This document shows positions 1 to 16,734 of a stretch of DNA of 64,000 bases, piece by piece. Origin of the DNA: Ecdyonurus torrentis (taxonomy: Eukaryota; Arthropoda; Insecta; Ephemeroptera; Heptageniidae); contig OX439127.1 of the NCBI GenBank assembly GCA_949318235.1, positions 5,026,436 through 5,090,435 on the forward strand. Reading direction: 5' to 3'. Numbering within the stretch: the stretch's first letter is position 1; each line of letters begins with the position of its first letter. The notes beneath the pieces were generated by a model that made no database searches, had not been told where the DNA came from, and was given only the letters and a program-made list of their open reading frames with translations. Made by a program: the position numbers and the translations under genes.

Positions 1-417
1 ATTTTTATATAATAAGTTTTACTTTGCCATTTTGATTCATATAATTTAAGTTTTCTCTCTTTTTCTATTGCATAGCGCTTTTTGTGTCGGGCGCGCGTGC
101 TTTTTATACTGTACATATTTTGAAATTATTGAAAACTGATAAACATTTTTTGACAACTTTTTTTTTTGTATTCTTGAACTTTTTCTTCTTGAATTAAATT
201 AGGAAAGTATAACTTATCTCATAGAAAAATAAATGTTTGCCATTAAAGCAATAATTAAAAATCCCATAACCTTCAAATTAAAATCTATCTTACGCACTTG
301 CTTTACTATAATATGTATTCTGAATTCAGTTATAAACACTGAAACAGTTCATTTGCCTGCAGCCACTGTTGCTACAGATAATAATGCTACTCGATTTTTT
401 TAGATTGAGTTATTGAA

Positions 418-439
418 AGAGAGAGAGAGAGAGAGAGAT
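418..439. repeat. (GA)n microsatellite
   Basis: About eleven GA dinucleotides in a row in otherwise AT-rich DNA. Confidence 0.9.
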
Positions 440-656
440 GTATGCTCCATTTACTATTTTATTTTTATACATTCCTTTTCCCTTAATTTTCGTTCTCTTT
501 TATTTTACGTATAAAACACTGAAAGTTAAAATTATATTTTATATTTTCCGTATATGACATTAATGGTATACCTAATATAATGTTTCTATTAATAGCAATA
601 TAATAACTTTCAAAATCTTTATCAATTTTTATGTTTAATTTTATTTATAAAATTAC

Positions 657-660
<4 letters not shown>

Positions 661-695
<35 letters not shown>
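661..695. repeat. (TC)n microsatellite
   Basis: About seventeen TC dinucleotides in a row. Confidence 0.9.
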
Positions 696-700
<5 letters not shown>

Positions 701-2061
701 AGGATTGAAGAAGTCGACAAAAAGACGTTACTGCGTGTAACATTTTTTCTGCGATAGGTGGGTGAAGGGTGGTAATGTTTCTTTATATTATGCTCCGTTC
801 ATTTCCAGGATATAGTAACATTCATAATGAATGGAACTTTGATTTGAAAAACTTTGTTTCTTACATAAAAAATTATAATATTAGGGAAAAAATAAGATCT
901 TCATAGCTCAGTCTTCCGTATTAAATATGATATCTCTCTTTTTACTTTTTTTAAACAATATGTGTAAAAAGAATCTTTTTAATTTCTTGTCAATAAAAAA
1001 CAGATATAAATGGCCTTTAGAATCACATATTTATATAGTAAACCAAGAGGACGCATACTAAACGCAAGAGAAAGAGAAATAGAGAGAGAAAAAAAAATCA
1101 TATACAAATTTTTTACAGTTGGAAATGTTATCATATCCTCTGAAGGCATGAATGTAGCATTTTATGTATTAAGTAATTTACACAATCCGTGTTTTATTTA
1201 ACAAGGAAAAAAAGTTTAAAAAATTATCATGTAAATAATAATACTTAATAATAAATTAAAAATAATGAATGTTTATCTCTCTCGCAAAGCATAAAAAATG
1301 AGGAATCAAATTTCTTGTCAAGTATCGTGTATACATATCAGTTATTATCACTGAATCAGAAATATATATTTATATATAATGTAGCAGGTGCGTGTGCATT
1401 GAGAGCAGAGAGAGGGATAAATATTTAAAATAATTATATAAATCACAGAACAAAATCAAACATACAAGAAAATAATACTGAGACAGCAGGCTCTAGCTCC
1501 ATGTGCGACTGGAAGTGGTGACGGAAGGGGAAGAATTTTTTTTCGACCCTCTAGCTGTCACTTTGATTAGCAAAACAATCACTCGGACAACCAACATGAC
1601 TAAATAATAATTAAAATATGCTAATTTTTTTTCTTTGGGTAGATACGATTACGCTGGTAACAATGATGTAAAAATAAATTTAATAAAGTTGGTGCATGGA
1701 CGACTGTTAGCCAAACGAAACGCCATAAGGTACTATAGGAAGACCAGTAATGCCATCCATTGATTTAGCTAGGCGGATATCATTTATGTACTGTACATCG
1801 TTAAAAAAGTATATATAAAAAAATGATACTAAAATTAATACTCAAAGTAACACGTTGATAGCATTGCGGAAAACTAAACTATCGATAGTCTTCACAAGCC
1901 TTACAAATAGAACATCTGCGTTCTCCATCTCTGCTGAAATTAAAGTATCTCTCACCAGCGCAACATTAAGAATGCTGCAAATTTGAGAGAGGTGGAAAGT
2001 ACAGATGATCGAATTATAAAATGCAAGGTGACAATCGTAGTTCATTTTTTCGTGGGGTAAG

Positions 2062-2240
2062 CCGGGCAAGCTGTGACGTCAGTGACTGCCAGTGGCATTT
2101 TGTGGAATTTTGAAAATAAAATGGTAATCAATGACTTGGGCCAAATCAACGTTGGTTTACAATTGTGTTCGGATTTTCCTAACTTTTTTGTTCAAGGTTT
2201 ACTACGCCTTTAAGATTTTGTACACATATATTCGGTAGAA
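2062..2240 (+). repeat. Dispersed repeat, copy 1 of 2
   Basis: The segment starting GTGACGTCAGTGACTGCCAG reads in the same order and direction as the segment at about 9467-9610, through the 'AAATCAACGTT' and 'TTTTTTGTTCAAGG' blocks. Only the pair is visible; family unknown. Confidence 0.7.
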
Positions 2241-2582
2241 GTTTGTTTACTTTTTGATTAAAAATTACAATGCCTATTGTTAACTTCCAGTTCAGTAAAA
2301 ATACACACAAAGCATGTAAAAAATAAATGATATACTACTATTTTTTATTTAGTTATAATATAACCTGATAAAAAATAGGTAAAATTGTAAGTCTTTATCC
2401 ATTATAGGTATTACAAATGATGCAAAAGTTTTTAATTTTTTGGGTTAAAATACTTTTGTATTTTGTGAGTGTGTGAGTGAATGTGAGTGGTGCTAGCGAT
2501 CATGTTTTCTAAAGTGGCACAGATATATTTACTTACAATTCAATGTAAATATATTTCTAGTAGATTGCAATTAAGTATGCTA

Positions 2583-6855
<4,273 letters not shown>

Positions 6856-8700
6856 TATCTAAAAAATATTGCAAAATGTTTAAATTAAATATATTAACTC
6901 AATGTATTTTTTATCATTAAATTTTAATAAAGAGAGTACAAAATAAGTTCTTACTTATTTATAAGAACATTATTATCTCTGTCTGCACGGAGACACAAAA
7001 GGCAAAGATGGTTTATATAAGGTAATGAAAATTATAAATTACTTTGTAATATATAATAAAAAACAAGACATTGAACGAGATTGTTAACAGCTGATTTTAA
7101 ATTTATTTGAAGTTTGGCGCTCACTTGATTTTAATTTAATCATTAAAAACTTTGCAATAATCAAGTCTCGATCCGCTGACCCTCGTCATGTAAAAGCAGC
7201 GCTCTACCAACTGTGCTGTCAAGGCACTAGTAAATAATCCAGCAAATCATATATATATTGCTTTTTGTAACTATTTTCTAATCAAACACAAATTTTTGCT
7301 TCTCAGTGCATATATTAATTAATTATAATGAATTAATACATATTAAGTACATTTACAAGAGTTTTATTAACGTTTATGAGCTCAATTGACGGTTATATGG
7401 TTTTCCTGCGATCGCCAAAAGAATAAGCAACTGCAGCGCCACTGATGATGACGACCGCATTTGGAACTATAATTGAATATTTTTCTCAATTTCAGCTCTT
7501 TTAGTCAAAAAGTTCTCATTGCGTTTCGAACCAAATTTTGATTAATGCTTTTAAAAGTTTCTTTGTTTATCAAAGAGCTTATTTATCTGTTTTTGAGTCC
7601 ATTTAAATACACTTTCGCAGAAATATGAATGATCTACTGTGGAAGGAGCATGGCTTTTTCAGCCATTAACCAATGCTGTATGAGGAAAATGCTCGACTTT
7701 GCGGCTATTTTTTTATTCTTGTTTCGAACTAAATGTATTTTTTATTACATCAATAGGAGCATAGAAAAAAAAGGAATCTACAGGTAACACTAAAACGGCG
7801 TTTAAATAATATCAAAACTCGTTAAAACTACTTTAATACAGAACTTTGTAAAATTGATGATTTTTAAAAGTAATGGTGTGTAAAAAAATGAACATTCAAT
7901 TTACAGAAATTTGACTTACGTAAAGAATTAAGATGTTATCAATAGTAATTATAAAAAAAATGTAAATAATAACGTATTAACACAATTATTTTTACAACCC
8001 TTTTTATGTTTGATTGCCTTTCTGTATACCATTATTTACATTATTTAGCCATAGGAAGTTCATCATATTATTATAATTACTACATTATTTTGTGTATAAA
8101 ATAAAGGGAACTTGCATTTAGAAATTTTAGACCAGTATTTAATATGTAATTTTATCATGGCTTATACAAAAACATTGCAAGTTTTAATATCTTCCCAATT
8201 TAGGATTGATGGGCTTGTAGTCTGAGTTTTCAAACTCATTTTGGTTTATTTCTTCCGAAGTTCCTGGAGTAGGTTAAATTTTCCACCATAGCTGACTGTG
8301 GTGTCGGGACATCGGAAGTCTATGTCGGGCTACGTTTACGTGCAAGTTGCGTTTACGAGGGCAAACATCAACACAATAAAAGAGTAGGTTTTTTAATATA
8401 GAACTACAATTTGTCGAACTGTTACGCAAATTAAATACATAGCAGTAATAAAATAAGTAAATATAAAATCACAGCATTATATTAATTAAGAGTGAAGAAC
8501 CGCTAGATTTCCCTGATTCAACATTGCACTTATAGAGAATTATTTTTAAATTTTTATTTTATATAGATAAACACACAATCACACAAAAACCTGTATGCTC
8601 AATATAGAACAATTAATTATAATCTCCCTCCCTCCCTCCCTCCCACATATTGATTGTATATGGCCAGCCCGCCCCTGTGTTATTTACCACTACGTGGCCA
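6856..8700. other. Upstream/intergenic stretch of the BTB gene
   Basis: AT-rich sequence without a convincing coding frame, holding the tRNA-like piece at 7158-7229. The promoter of the minus-strand BTB gene should lie just right of 6855, but I see no clear TATA or initiator that I can defend. Confidence 0.5.
7158..7229 (-). repeat. tRNA-like (SINE head or decayed tRNA) fragment
   Basis: On the minus strand the segment has an A-box-like GCACAGTTGGTAGAGC, an anticodon-arm-like stretch with TTTTACA (UAC, Val-like), and a B-box-like GGATCGAGACT. The acceptor and T stems do not pair, so this is not a functional tRNA gene; a tRNA-derived SINE head or tRNA pseudogene fits. Confidence 0.6.
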
Positions 8701-9060
8701 CAGTCTTAAATCTGACGTGGCTGCGTGAGTGAGAGAGAGATAGAGAGAGCAGGTCTCCGCGCGCGCTTTTCACTTGCCACTATAATATACATGCCTGCTT
8801 GCTTGCGCTTGCAAGGTGACTCGCAGCTGTGATGAGCCACTCTCAGCTCCTTTCAGTGCACTATGCACTTACTGCTTATGTCACCAAAGCAGAGGCTCGC
8901 ACTCACACAGATCTAAATTTGACTCAAAAACCCTCAGTCGATTTAAATTGGGCTTGCCTAAAGTATCGCCCGTTTTCACATTTGAGGAGAAAAGGGGCGG
9001 CTGAGCGATACCATAAAAGGTCGAATGGCAGGTAACTTAGGTTTTTTGAGTCGAGTATAG
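8701..9060. other. GC-richer stretch with short frames, no gene recognised
   Basis: More GC-rich than its surroundings, with a GAGA tract and CGCGCGCG motif near 8758. Two overlapping plus frames (8816-9035) and a minus frame (8924-9187) cover it, but none has a recognisable domain. It could be a promoter-like or repeat segment; I cannot tell which. Confidence 0.35.
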
Positions 9061-9459
9061 GAAGAACGCAAATGACGTTCAAACATGTAGTTGGACGCAT
9101 CAATACTTGGGTAATGAATAACATTGCTGGTGTTTTTAGTTCATGGCAATTAACAAACTGTAACGTTTTTGGCAAAATTTCAGCCATATATATTGCAACA
9201 AATAATATTTCCTGAACAATAAGAATATTTCATGAAACAATAACAATAAGTTATTTTTAATATTTATATGGATGGACTCTTTTAATTTAATTATAGCAGT
9301 TTACCACAGTGTAAATGTAGCCCCAATAGAGGGCGTGATAAAACTATATGAAGGTTAATATTTCTGATTATAATGTCAAAATAAGGCAAAAAAAAAATTA
9401 TGAAAATGTTGCAATAATCACGTCACAGTCCACCCGGTTTACGCGCGCGTAGACCAGGC

Positions 9460-9610
9460 GCGAGCTATGACGTCAGTGACCGCCAGCGGTATTTTGTGCG
9501 TGTAAAATTAATTAGAAATCAACGACTTCAGCGAAATCAACGTTTATTTTCAGTTTTTTTTTTGATACTTATAAACACTTTTTTGTTCAAGGTGTTTTAT
9601 TTTTTAAAGT
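9460..9610 (+). repeat. Dispersed repeat, copy 2 of 2
   Basis: Matches the segment at 2062-2240 in the same orientation, beginning CTATGACGTCAGTGACCGCC. It sits next to a CpG-rich patch (ACGCGCGCGTAGACC). Confidence 0.7.
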
Positions 9611-10914
9611 TCTATAAATTTAAAAGCTATAGATATTAGAAAATAATATCAACTATTCACACTACCAGCAAATGCATAGAGATAATTTATATTTTTTGTA
9701 GAAGAAAGTATATATTTTAAATAAAAAATAAAAGACATAGAGACTTACGATTAACAATTGTAGATGTAAAGTGCACCAGTGCTGAAAGTGAAGAGATGAG
9801 GAAATCAATGCACTAATACGTGTCCAAAATCTTACTTGACTGACGTGGTGACTTGAGCAAGATTGAGAGGGACGGAGGGAGAAAGACTTGGTCCCCTCCT
9901 TGTTGGGCTTGCTTTGCAGCTTAGTCCATTCATACTTAGAGGTAAAGTCAAAATTAAAAGATAAGAAAATGCCATTAAAAAAGTTTAAGTGCAGCAGGAA
10001 ATAATTAAATTTTAATGACCATTGTATTTTGTTTAGACAACCGCTCTTTTGTTACGTTAATTTTAGTTGTCAAAAATGTTTAACCTTTCTGGCAGACTTT
10101 TCAATAATAATTTTCAAAATATAAATTGATATCTTTTTGAACCACTTGACACAATTATGTGAACTTCTTTTAATAAATTTTCATATACAATAGAAGATAT
10201 CTATCGTGAATTAGAGATTGATTTCATTTGAGCTTTATTTTTTTTACTTTGCAAATTATGCTGAAATATATTTTCATTGCTTATTTTTTTAACTATTTAC
10301 AAATTTAAAAAACATATATTGCATATACTTTTTAGGGATTTAAAACTAAATATATATCAAATAAATATTTCATCTTCAATTTAATTTTATAAAATAATTA
10401 TATATTTTTACACTTTAATTAATTATTATAAGTCTAATGGAAAAAAATTTATAATTTGCGTTTGTTTGTTTGTTTGTTTGTTTTTTTGTTTTTTTTTTTA
10501 AGCATTTATTATAGTTTTTGAAGAAATGGTATAAAAATGTTAAATTTTTTTCTGAAAATTATAGTTTAAAATTTTAAATAGTAAAAATTAGAAAAAAAAA
10601 GTTAAAATGTCGAAAATCGGTAACGCAAACGACTTGAAACTGTTCAATGCGCCGTTTTCTGTCTTGGTTAAAAGTTACCTAATACTATAACAAAAAAAGT
10701 AAAGAGTACCATAGTAAATCCAGTTTCTATAAAATTACAAAGGAAAAAAAAAAAAAAAAAAAAAAAGGAAAAGGAATAGGAATAGGAAAGGTTGTAAAGT
10801 TATAAAAGAATTATACAAACCAGCACTTGTGTAGTCGTCGATATCTTTCGATGTATTTAATATTGTATACTGTTAATCCAGTATTGATGTAAATCTAGAT
10901 CAAGCCAACGAGGC
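9611..10914. other. AT-rich noncoding stretch
   Basis: No convincing gene. It contains (GTTT)n near 10458-10482 and an A-run near 10744-10766. Confidence 0.6.
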
Positions 10915-11498
10915 CCAGTAAACCACACTTATTTACACGGAAAGTACTTTTCCAGTACATTTCTTGATTTCCTGCAAGTACTTTTCTGGCTCTTGCTACA
11001 AGTACTTGACCCATGTAAGAGTGTCACTCTGGGTCATGTACTTGGCAAGTACTTTCTGCTTTGCAAGCACTTTCCATTCACTTATGATTTTTTATTATAT
11101 ATAAAAAGTTTATTCCCCTCAATTGCCAACCTAGCCGGCACTCGGGATCGAACCTCTGACCATCCGATCATGAGACCTAGACTCTACCACTGAGCCATAG
11201 TCGCATGATATATAAGATAGAGATAAAACATATATTTATCTTTCTCTTTATTTTTTACTCGCTTCTGATTGGTTGGCACTGCATGCGTACTTGTGAAGTG
11301 CATGCAAGTAAAAATAAAAAAACACTTTGCAAGCACTTTCTTAAAAGCTCTGTTCATGTACATGTCAAATACATTTCAGTTACATTTTTGTAAACTACAT
11401 GAAAAGCACATGCAGAAATCTGAGGGCATGTACTTTTCACGTAGTTTTATAATAAAAAGTACTTGCCATGTATATTTCCGTATAATATGGTTTACTGG
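10915..11498. mobile_element. TIR element containing a tRNA-like insertion
   Basis: Ends are inverted: CCAGTAAACCACA at the left and the reverse complement of CCAGTAAACCATA at the right, followed inward on both sides by 'CGGAAA' and 'AAGTACTT' motifs that recur through the element. A tRNA-like segment (11133-11205) lies inside. No transposase frame is visible. Confidence 0.6.
11133..11205 (-). repeat. tRNA-like SINE head (Met-type anticodon loop)
   Basis: The minus strand carries an A box (TGGCTCAGTGGTAGAG), a loop containing CAT, and a clear B box (GGTTCGATCCC). The acceptor ends (GCGACTA and GTGCCGGC) do not pair, arguing for a tRNA-derived SINE or a tRNA pseudogene. Confidence 0.6.
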
Positions 11499-11880
11499 GG
11501 GGATGCTATTTTGTGTATTTTCTCTCACGTCTGCCGCTCGATCAAGTACACTTTTTAAATTCTTTGCATTCAAAGGGTATTGGCTCTTATTGCTTGCAAT
11601 CTTTCAGAGGGTACACCTTAATTTTAACAGCATCAAAAAATATGAATGTTTAAATTGTTTTATATTTATATGCTCTGGCTATAAGCAGCCCATGTTATTG
11701 AGTAATCTAACATGGCGTATACTTTAACATGAATATATACACCCTATATAAGCAAGCTAATACTGCGAACTTATACAAAATGTTCGTATAACAGTGTTGA
11801 AAGAGCAGTGAATTATTCCAGTACGTGCCTTATTTTATGGTATCATGTGGAGAGAAAAAGTTTCAAACTTCTCTTTCGCG

Positions 11881-11882
<2 letters not shown>

Positions 11883-11926
<44 letters not shown>
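11883..11926. repeat. Poly(A) tract
   Basis: Run of about 44 A. Confidence 0.9.
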
Positions 11927-11927
<1 letters not shown>

Positions 11928-12129
11928 CGAAGATCGTAAATTACAGATGTTGCGGATTTGTTGACAAATATTCTGGATCTGGAAAATTGCTGAGTGTGCA
12001 AATTTTTAGACTTCTTTGTTGAAAGACTTTAAATAACAACAAATTATAAGGTAATAATGAAGCTTTGTATAATATGTACATTGTACGTTCTTTCATGAAT
12101 TTTAAAAACGTTAAAAGTAATGATATTTT

Positions 12130-12345
12130 TAACTGTTTTAATTTAACATTCTCGACTCTTGTCAGTGAGTTTGTGAGAAAACTACTGCACTGAGGTCACA
12201 AATATTTAAATTTGGTATACTAGACATACTTTTACATGTTTTAAGACTGCAAAATGTATTAATTTAACATTGTAGAAGCCTCTTCTTAGTGTTTGTGAGA
12301 AAACTACATTCTGCACTGAGGTCACAAATATTTAAATGTTACCTT
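12130..12345 (+). repeat. Two-copy tandem repeat (~115-bp unit)
   Basis: Two successive units share TTTGTGAGAAAACTAC, GAGGTCACAAATATTTAAAT and 'TTTAACATTGTAGAAGCCTC'. The same unit is present about four times at 42420-42870 in the CSN6 intron. Confidence 0.8.
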
Positions 12346-12689
12346 GGCAACCTATATGATACGCTACAATTGCCAATGTAGAACTAAATTTCATGACTTC
12401 ATCAATTCCTAAAGTTTTCTACTTTACAGGTTTTTAACCACAGTTTATGAAAGACTAAGGGTAGAGGGACATTATTTGGTGGGGAAATAATATAATCAAA
12501 AAGAAGCTTTATATAATTGTTTTCAAAATTATTCTTGCAATGTATAGTTTATTATTCGACGCAAACCAAAACTTTATGTGTGAAATAAATTAAAAAATGT
12601 TCTTTGTCTTGAAAAAAGTTTGAATATGATATAAATTTTTATAAAAGGTTATTAGAATGCGTTGCAAAATTGTGTTGAGTGATACATAC

Positions 12690-13025
12690 AACTAGCAAAC
12701 TGGCAGCTCAACAATACTAACAAAGTGCTAGCAGATGACTTTGTGTTCCTGTCTACATTTAACATACTTTCTTATGGGGCAATGAAGCAGCTACATAAAA
12801 CTTAAGCTGGAATTATTTCTCATAGCTGAAATTTTTACTGCAGTTTACCAAGTCTCAAAGCTTTTGTTTTCCTGGATTTCAAGTGATTTGATTTTTACTC
12901 AATGGACTCAAAATCCAGGAAATAAGTTGAGTTATAGTTGGTCATTGCTCCATAAGAAAGTATGTTAAATTGAAAGATCTTTCTAGCACTTTGTTAGTAT
13001 ATTGTTGAGCTGTCAGTTTGTTTAT
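12690..13025. repeat. Hairpin-forming inverted repeat
   Basis: The segment near 12693-12786 ('CTCAACAATACTAACAAAGTG', 'TTTAACATACTTTCTTATGG') is the inverse of 12942-13023 ('CCATAAGAAAGTATGTTAAA', 'CACTTTGTTAGTATATTGTTG'). Probably a MITE or fold-back relic. Confidence 0.7.
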
Positions 13026-13263
13026 TGTATCACTAAACCTACTTTTGCAATATCAGCTATTACATTAGTAGAGATTTGAATTTACACATTAAATTCAATA
13101 TTTGGTGGTTTTCATGTGCTTGACATAACTAAACTTTGAAGTGACATTTCATCTTTACTTGATGTTAATTTTATATTTGACGATAGTTCAGTTTGTCAGA
13201 TATCAAACTATATTATGTTAATTATTGTGGTTTATTAATGATGTTTGACTTGACTGTACACAG

Positions 13264-13372
13264 GCTAAGCCCCTGGCCAATGTTGTGTGCAATGTTCTAC
13301 GGAGACATGACCCAGAGGAAGCCATCCACTTGCCTGATGTCAACCAACACGCCTTCAAGGCCATGCTTAAAT
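13264..13372 (+). pseudogene. BTB domain exon with a frameshift
   Basis: Preceded by TGTACACAG and followed by the donor GTAAGTAC. Two frames each carry half of a BTB signature: first 'CAMFYGDMT', then, after a shift near 13310, 'EEAIHLPDVNQHAFKAMLK'. Together they match the central BTB strand-helix segment of BTBD2/3/6-type proteins, and the exon end (AAA T|) corresponds to the 'AML-Q/K-Y' splice site of the minus-strand BTB gene. A one- or two-base indel breaks it. It could be a decayed exon or a sequencing error in a live gene whose BACK exon is at 25758. No first BTB exon was found upstream. Confidence 0.7.
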
Positions 13373-13559
13373 GTAAGTACTGTATCTGTTTTATCAAGGC
13401 GATTTTTTTTTCTTTTAGGATATGCTTTTGGAACAGGGTTTATGAGTATTTGGTATTGATTGATACTTAAAATATTGTTAATGGTATGTCTGAGTAGGCA
13501 TATGAGTTGGGTGAATGCGGTTGGTATGAGTTTTCTTAGAAGTATATATGTGTGGTAAT

Positions 13560-13935
13560 ACAAGATTAGATGGAGTAAAAAATACTTGGGTGATATAGAA
13601 ATGTGGAGTGAAAGAAACTGTGACTGAGAAGTACGAGAGCAGTGTGTTACGGTGGTTTGGGTCATGTTGAGAGAATGGGTGATAAAAAGAATTGCAAAAC
13701 AGATATTCCATAGTAGAGTGGATGGAAGTACGGATAGAGGCAGGCCTAAAACATCATGGTCTGAAGTGGTTAGCAGATGTTTTAAAAATAAGAATGTACC
13801 GGTATGTAGTATGAGATGCAAAAGAAAGTGTATGAAACAAGATATGAATCTAATGGAAGCAAGAGAAATATGTCAGGATAGAAAGTTGTGGATAGGTCTA
13901 CTCTATCACTGGGTCAGGCTAAAAACTATATAATA
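13560..13935 (+). mobile_element. LINE reverse-transcriptase C-terminal remnant
   Basis: Two plus frames joined by a small shift near 13680 read 'SSVLRWFGHVERMGD' and then 'RIAKQIFHS', 'GRPKTSWSEVV', ending with 'ICQDRKLW'. This is the familiar tail after the RT domain in non-LTR retrotransposons (LRWFGHVxRM ... RGRPxxxW ... A.DR..W). It is a short, 5'-truncated, frameshifted relic in what would be an intron of the broken BTB-BACK gene. Confidence 0.8.
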
Positions 13936-14750
13936 TGTTGTTGGCTTACCCTGTATCTATGTTGTTGGGCATTATGATATGTATGTATATATGTATAAAT
14001 CAAAGTTCTTTTAAAGTAAAATGTTCACCTTATGCTCCCCACCTCCCCCTCCCATCATTAAAATAATAATAAAACAAAGATTATAATACTGTAGTGTTTG
14101 AAACCCTGTTTTTGGTGCCTTCAAACAAAACAATGATGAGTGACAAGTGAGTGCTGGTTGACCTCTGACAGGGGGGGCTCACTAGCAGCTGTGACGTCAC
14201 GCGTTCCGGAAAATGCAATGTTAACCTTATGGGCAAAACGATTCACGTGACGTCACAACAGCCTTATGAGCTCCCCCTGGACCTCTGATAGGTTGACTAG
14301 CTCCTATACATAAACAATAGAGAAGCTTCACATTTTTTATAAATTTTTAATTAAACATGCAATATCTTTTATTTTTTTATTTTTATAATTATATTAATTT
14401 TGTCTTCATTTAATGAAATATTTCAGGTCATTGAACTTATGACATGAGGATAGCTCATTCTAAAAACTACACACAAACCTTGAGCCAGCTTAAAAATTTT
14501 CCTTTGTTAAAAACATCTGATCATCACGTCATTACCTGTTTATATGTATGATTGATCAGTGTTATTTCTTCATTTAAAACTTTGAACTCGATCAGAATGG
14601 AATGTAGGAAACTTTACAAAAAAAAAGTTCCATTCTCAATTAATGTGACTCACTTTTCGCGGCTTAAAAAACAAGATCAACCAATGAATGTGTCTTACTT
14701 TTTTGGTCAGCCAATCACTGTTAATGATATTCACTATACTTTACAGAACA
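13936..14750. other. Noncoding stretch around a hAT-type MITE
   Basis: No gene recognised. The defined object in it is the element at 14169-14279. Confidence 0.5.
14169..14279. mobile_element. 111-bp hAT-type MITE with target duplication
   Basis: Starts CAGGGGGGGCTCA and ends TGAGCTCCCCCTG; both ends continue inward to TGACGTCA, so the TIRs are about 30 bp with mismatches. It is flanked by GACCTCTGA on each side (14160-14168 and 14280-14288), an 8-9 bp duplication as expected of hAT elements. Confidence 0.85.
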
Positions 14751-14759
14751 AGCTCCTGT

Positions 14760-14895
14760 CTGCTACTTGACAACTTCCATGAAGCAAAGATGGTCTGGCT
14801 TCAACAATTGGCTGCCAAAGATGGCTTGTGTTGCAAAGAAATTGATTTGTTCTACGCTGTCCTTCATTAGGCAGACAGTGACGCTGACTTCTTGA
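14760..14895 (+). repeat. Dispersed repeat matching 52590-52720 in reverse
   Basis: The plus strand contains CTGGCTTCAACAATTGGCTG and the following ~90 bp, with mismatches, in a segment that recurs on the minus strand near 52600-52710. Both read a short 'WLQQLAAKD' peptide but stop soon after; I do not recognise a protein family. Confidence 0.5.
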
Positions 14896-15295
14896 CTGTA
14901 AGTACTACTTGGTCAGGAGCTCCTTGAAAAGAGCTCAAATGACAAATAAAATAATAATAATAATAAATAAAGTATTCCCAAGGCATGCCTCTGAGGCTTT
15001 CCAGAAATCCTTTCTCAACTGCAGACATTAGGCAATGATTTCGGAAAGGATTTTGGGAAAGCACGGGGAAAGGTTTAGGGTTGCCCGATTAGGCTGGTAC
15101 CTGGGTTCTCTCTCTCTCTATCTATCTCTCTCTATCTCACACACATTCTTCTTTTTTTTCTTTTTGATATTTGTTAAAGTTACTTAAGTAAAATTTTGGT
15201 ACTCTGGTATTTAGTTGTGTTAGTGATAAAGGTTAGAAATACTTAAAATATGTCTGAAACCAGGCAGTGCTCTTGAAGCAGGGCCGGCTTGGGGT

Positions 15296-15905
15296 ATGTT
15301 GGCCCGGTTGCGAGATTCTAACCCCACACAGCAATCGCAAATCCCATTCGGAAACACCTTCGCGCGCTCTCGGGAGTTTTATTAATTTTCAATTCAACGT
15401 GCTCTAATCTCTACCAACTATTTTCTAATTATTTTTTTAAACGTAATTATTATTCAATATGTGAATTAAAAAACATCATTTGCATTAATAATAAAATGTA
15501 TATAAGGAAAATAAACCATCGTGTATTAATAAGAGAATAAATAGATAAATTATTGAATTAATTAAGTAATATAAAACATTAAGGAACCAGTCAATAAATT
15601 AAACAAGTAAGTGAATTAATGAATATGAGAATAAATAATATAATGAAAGAGAGAATAAATCAACAAATTAATTAATTAATGTAAATAAAAAAGAAAATGA
15701 ATTAAAAATGAGTAAATAAATCTCAATAATGAACTTCTTATTAAAGAGATTTGTTAATCGCAATTAAATGTTTTTTTTTCTTCAATATCATGAGCACTTT
15801 ATTCACGGTCAATTGTCACCTGCCGAGCACTCCCGAGAGCGCGCAAAGGTGTTTCCGAATGAGATTTGCGATTGCTGTGTGGGATTTAGAATATTGCGGC
15901 CCGGT
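15296..15905. mobile_element. Inverted-repeat element (hAT-like end)
   Basis: Arms at about 15311-15377 and 15831-15898 are inverted copies sharing 'CACACAGCAATCGCAAATC' and 'CGCGCTCTCGGGAG'. The left side begins CAGGGCCGGCTTGG at 15281, a hAT-like terminus; a matching right terminus is not clear. The interior (15400-15800) is A/T-rich with TTAATTAAT repeats and no gene. Confidence 0.6.
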
Positions 15906-16097
15906 CTGGCAATCTGGGAATTGGCCCGCATATGATGGGGGGTCTGGGGGGCGTTGCCCCTCAGCGTATTTTTTTTCTTCTTTCTGTCAGCACGTATCAG
16001 ACTGTGTTGACAATATTTACAAGGTAGGCAGCCATCTTGGTGGTGACATAGATATCAAATACTTGGGATCTTAGAGCACAAGTTGCATATTCATGTA

Positions 16098-16217
16098 CAG
16101 CTCTGGACAAAAGTTAGAGAACGGGGCAGCGGTGGCCGCTGCGTTTTCTCATAAAGATAACATAGTGTGATTGCGAGTTGCCTATGCAAATCGTTCTCAA
16201 ACTTTTGGCCAGAGCTG
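16098..16217. mobile_element. MITE 'CAGCTCTGG' copy 1
   Basis: TIRs CAGCTCTGGACAAAAGTT and AACTTTTGGCCAGAGCTG flanked by TA, a Tc1/mariner-style short element. Copies also lie at 22458-22577 and 39447-39568, and a partial one at 21361-21413. Confidence 0.9.
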
Positions 16218-16734
16218 TACATAGTTATTATTATTATTATTTTTTAATTATATATATAGGCCTATAATTAAAAAAAATCTTTCCTGCACAGTCAAAAGTA
16301 GCAATACCAGATAATGTAATTTCTTTCTCTTTCCAAAAAACTGTAAAATCATTTTTTTAAATTAATTAAATAAACATAAAATATTTTTATGGATAAATAT
16401 TGTCTACGAAACTATGTACACCATAGCTAGCTGCAACAAAAAAAGCACATGCCATTTGAATAACAAAAGTTGATCACTGTTATTTAGTAGCACAAAACAT
16501 GCATGCTTTGTTAATCGGGCAAGTGAGGTGACTTTGGACCAATTTTCAAGTCATATTTCCTCCTTAACTAAAGCTTGTAGAAACATGAAACAAAAACTGC
16601 AAGCTAGTACAAAAATCAAGTGTTACCTTTTATTTGATATTTCTATAAGTTAGAGGCAGGAAATGATGTTTGAAAAGTTATTCAAAGTCACGTACGTATA
16701 GCTTGACTTTACGGCAATATTATGTAGTTCAATG

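Larger units (their letters stand above)
1..2060. other. AT-rich intergenic stretch without a recognised gene
   Basis: Only short chance reading frames are present. The stretch contains a (GA)n run at about 418-439 and a (TC)n run at about 661-695. Weak splice-like motifs on the minus strand around 1890-2000 (for example an acceptor-like CAG followed by a GTAAGG) do not give a protein I recognise, so I do not call an exon here. Confidence 0.6.

Noticed and set aside
7158..7229. Functional tRNA-Val gene
   Set aside because: Acceptor and T stems do not pair and the B box is imperfect.
11133..11205. Functional tRNA-Met gene
   Set aside because: A and B boxes are good but acceptor ends are not complementary; it lies in a repeat element.
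11269..11727. 152-residue plus-strand frame
   Set aside because: Runs across a TIR element end and a dispersed repeat; composition is not protein-like and no family is recognised.
13297..13821. 174-residue minus-strand frame
   Set aside because: Lies antisense to the BTB exon and the LINE remnant; no domain and no coding signature of its own.
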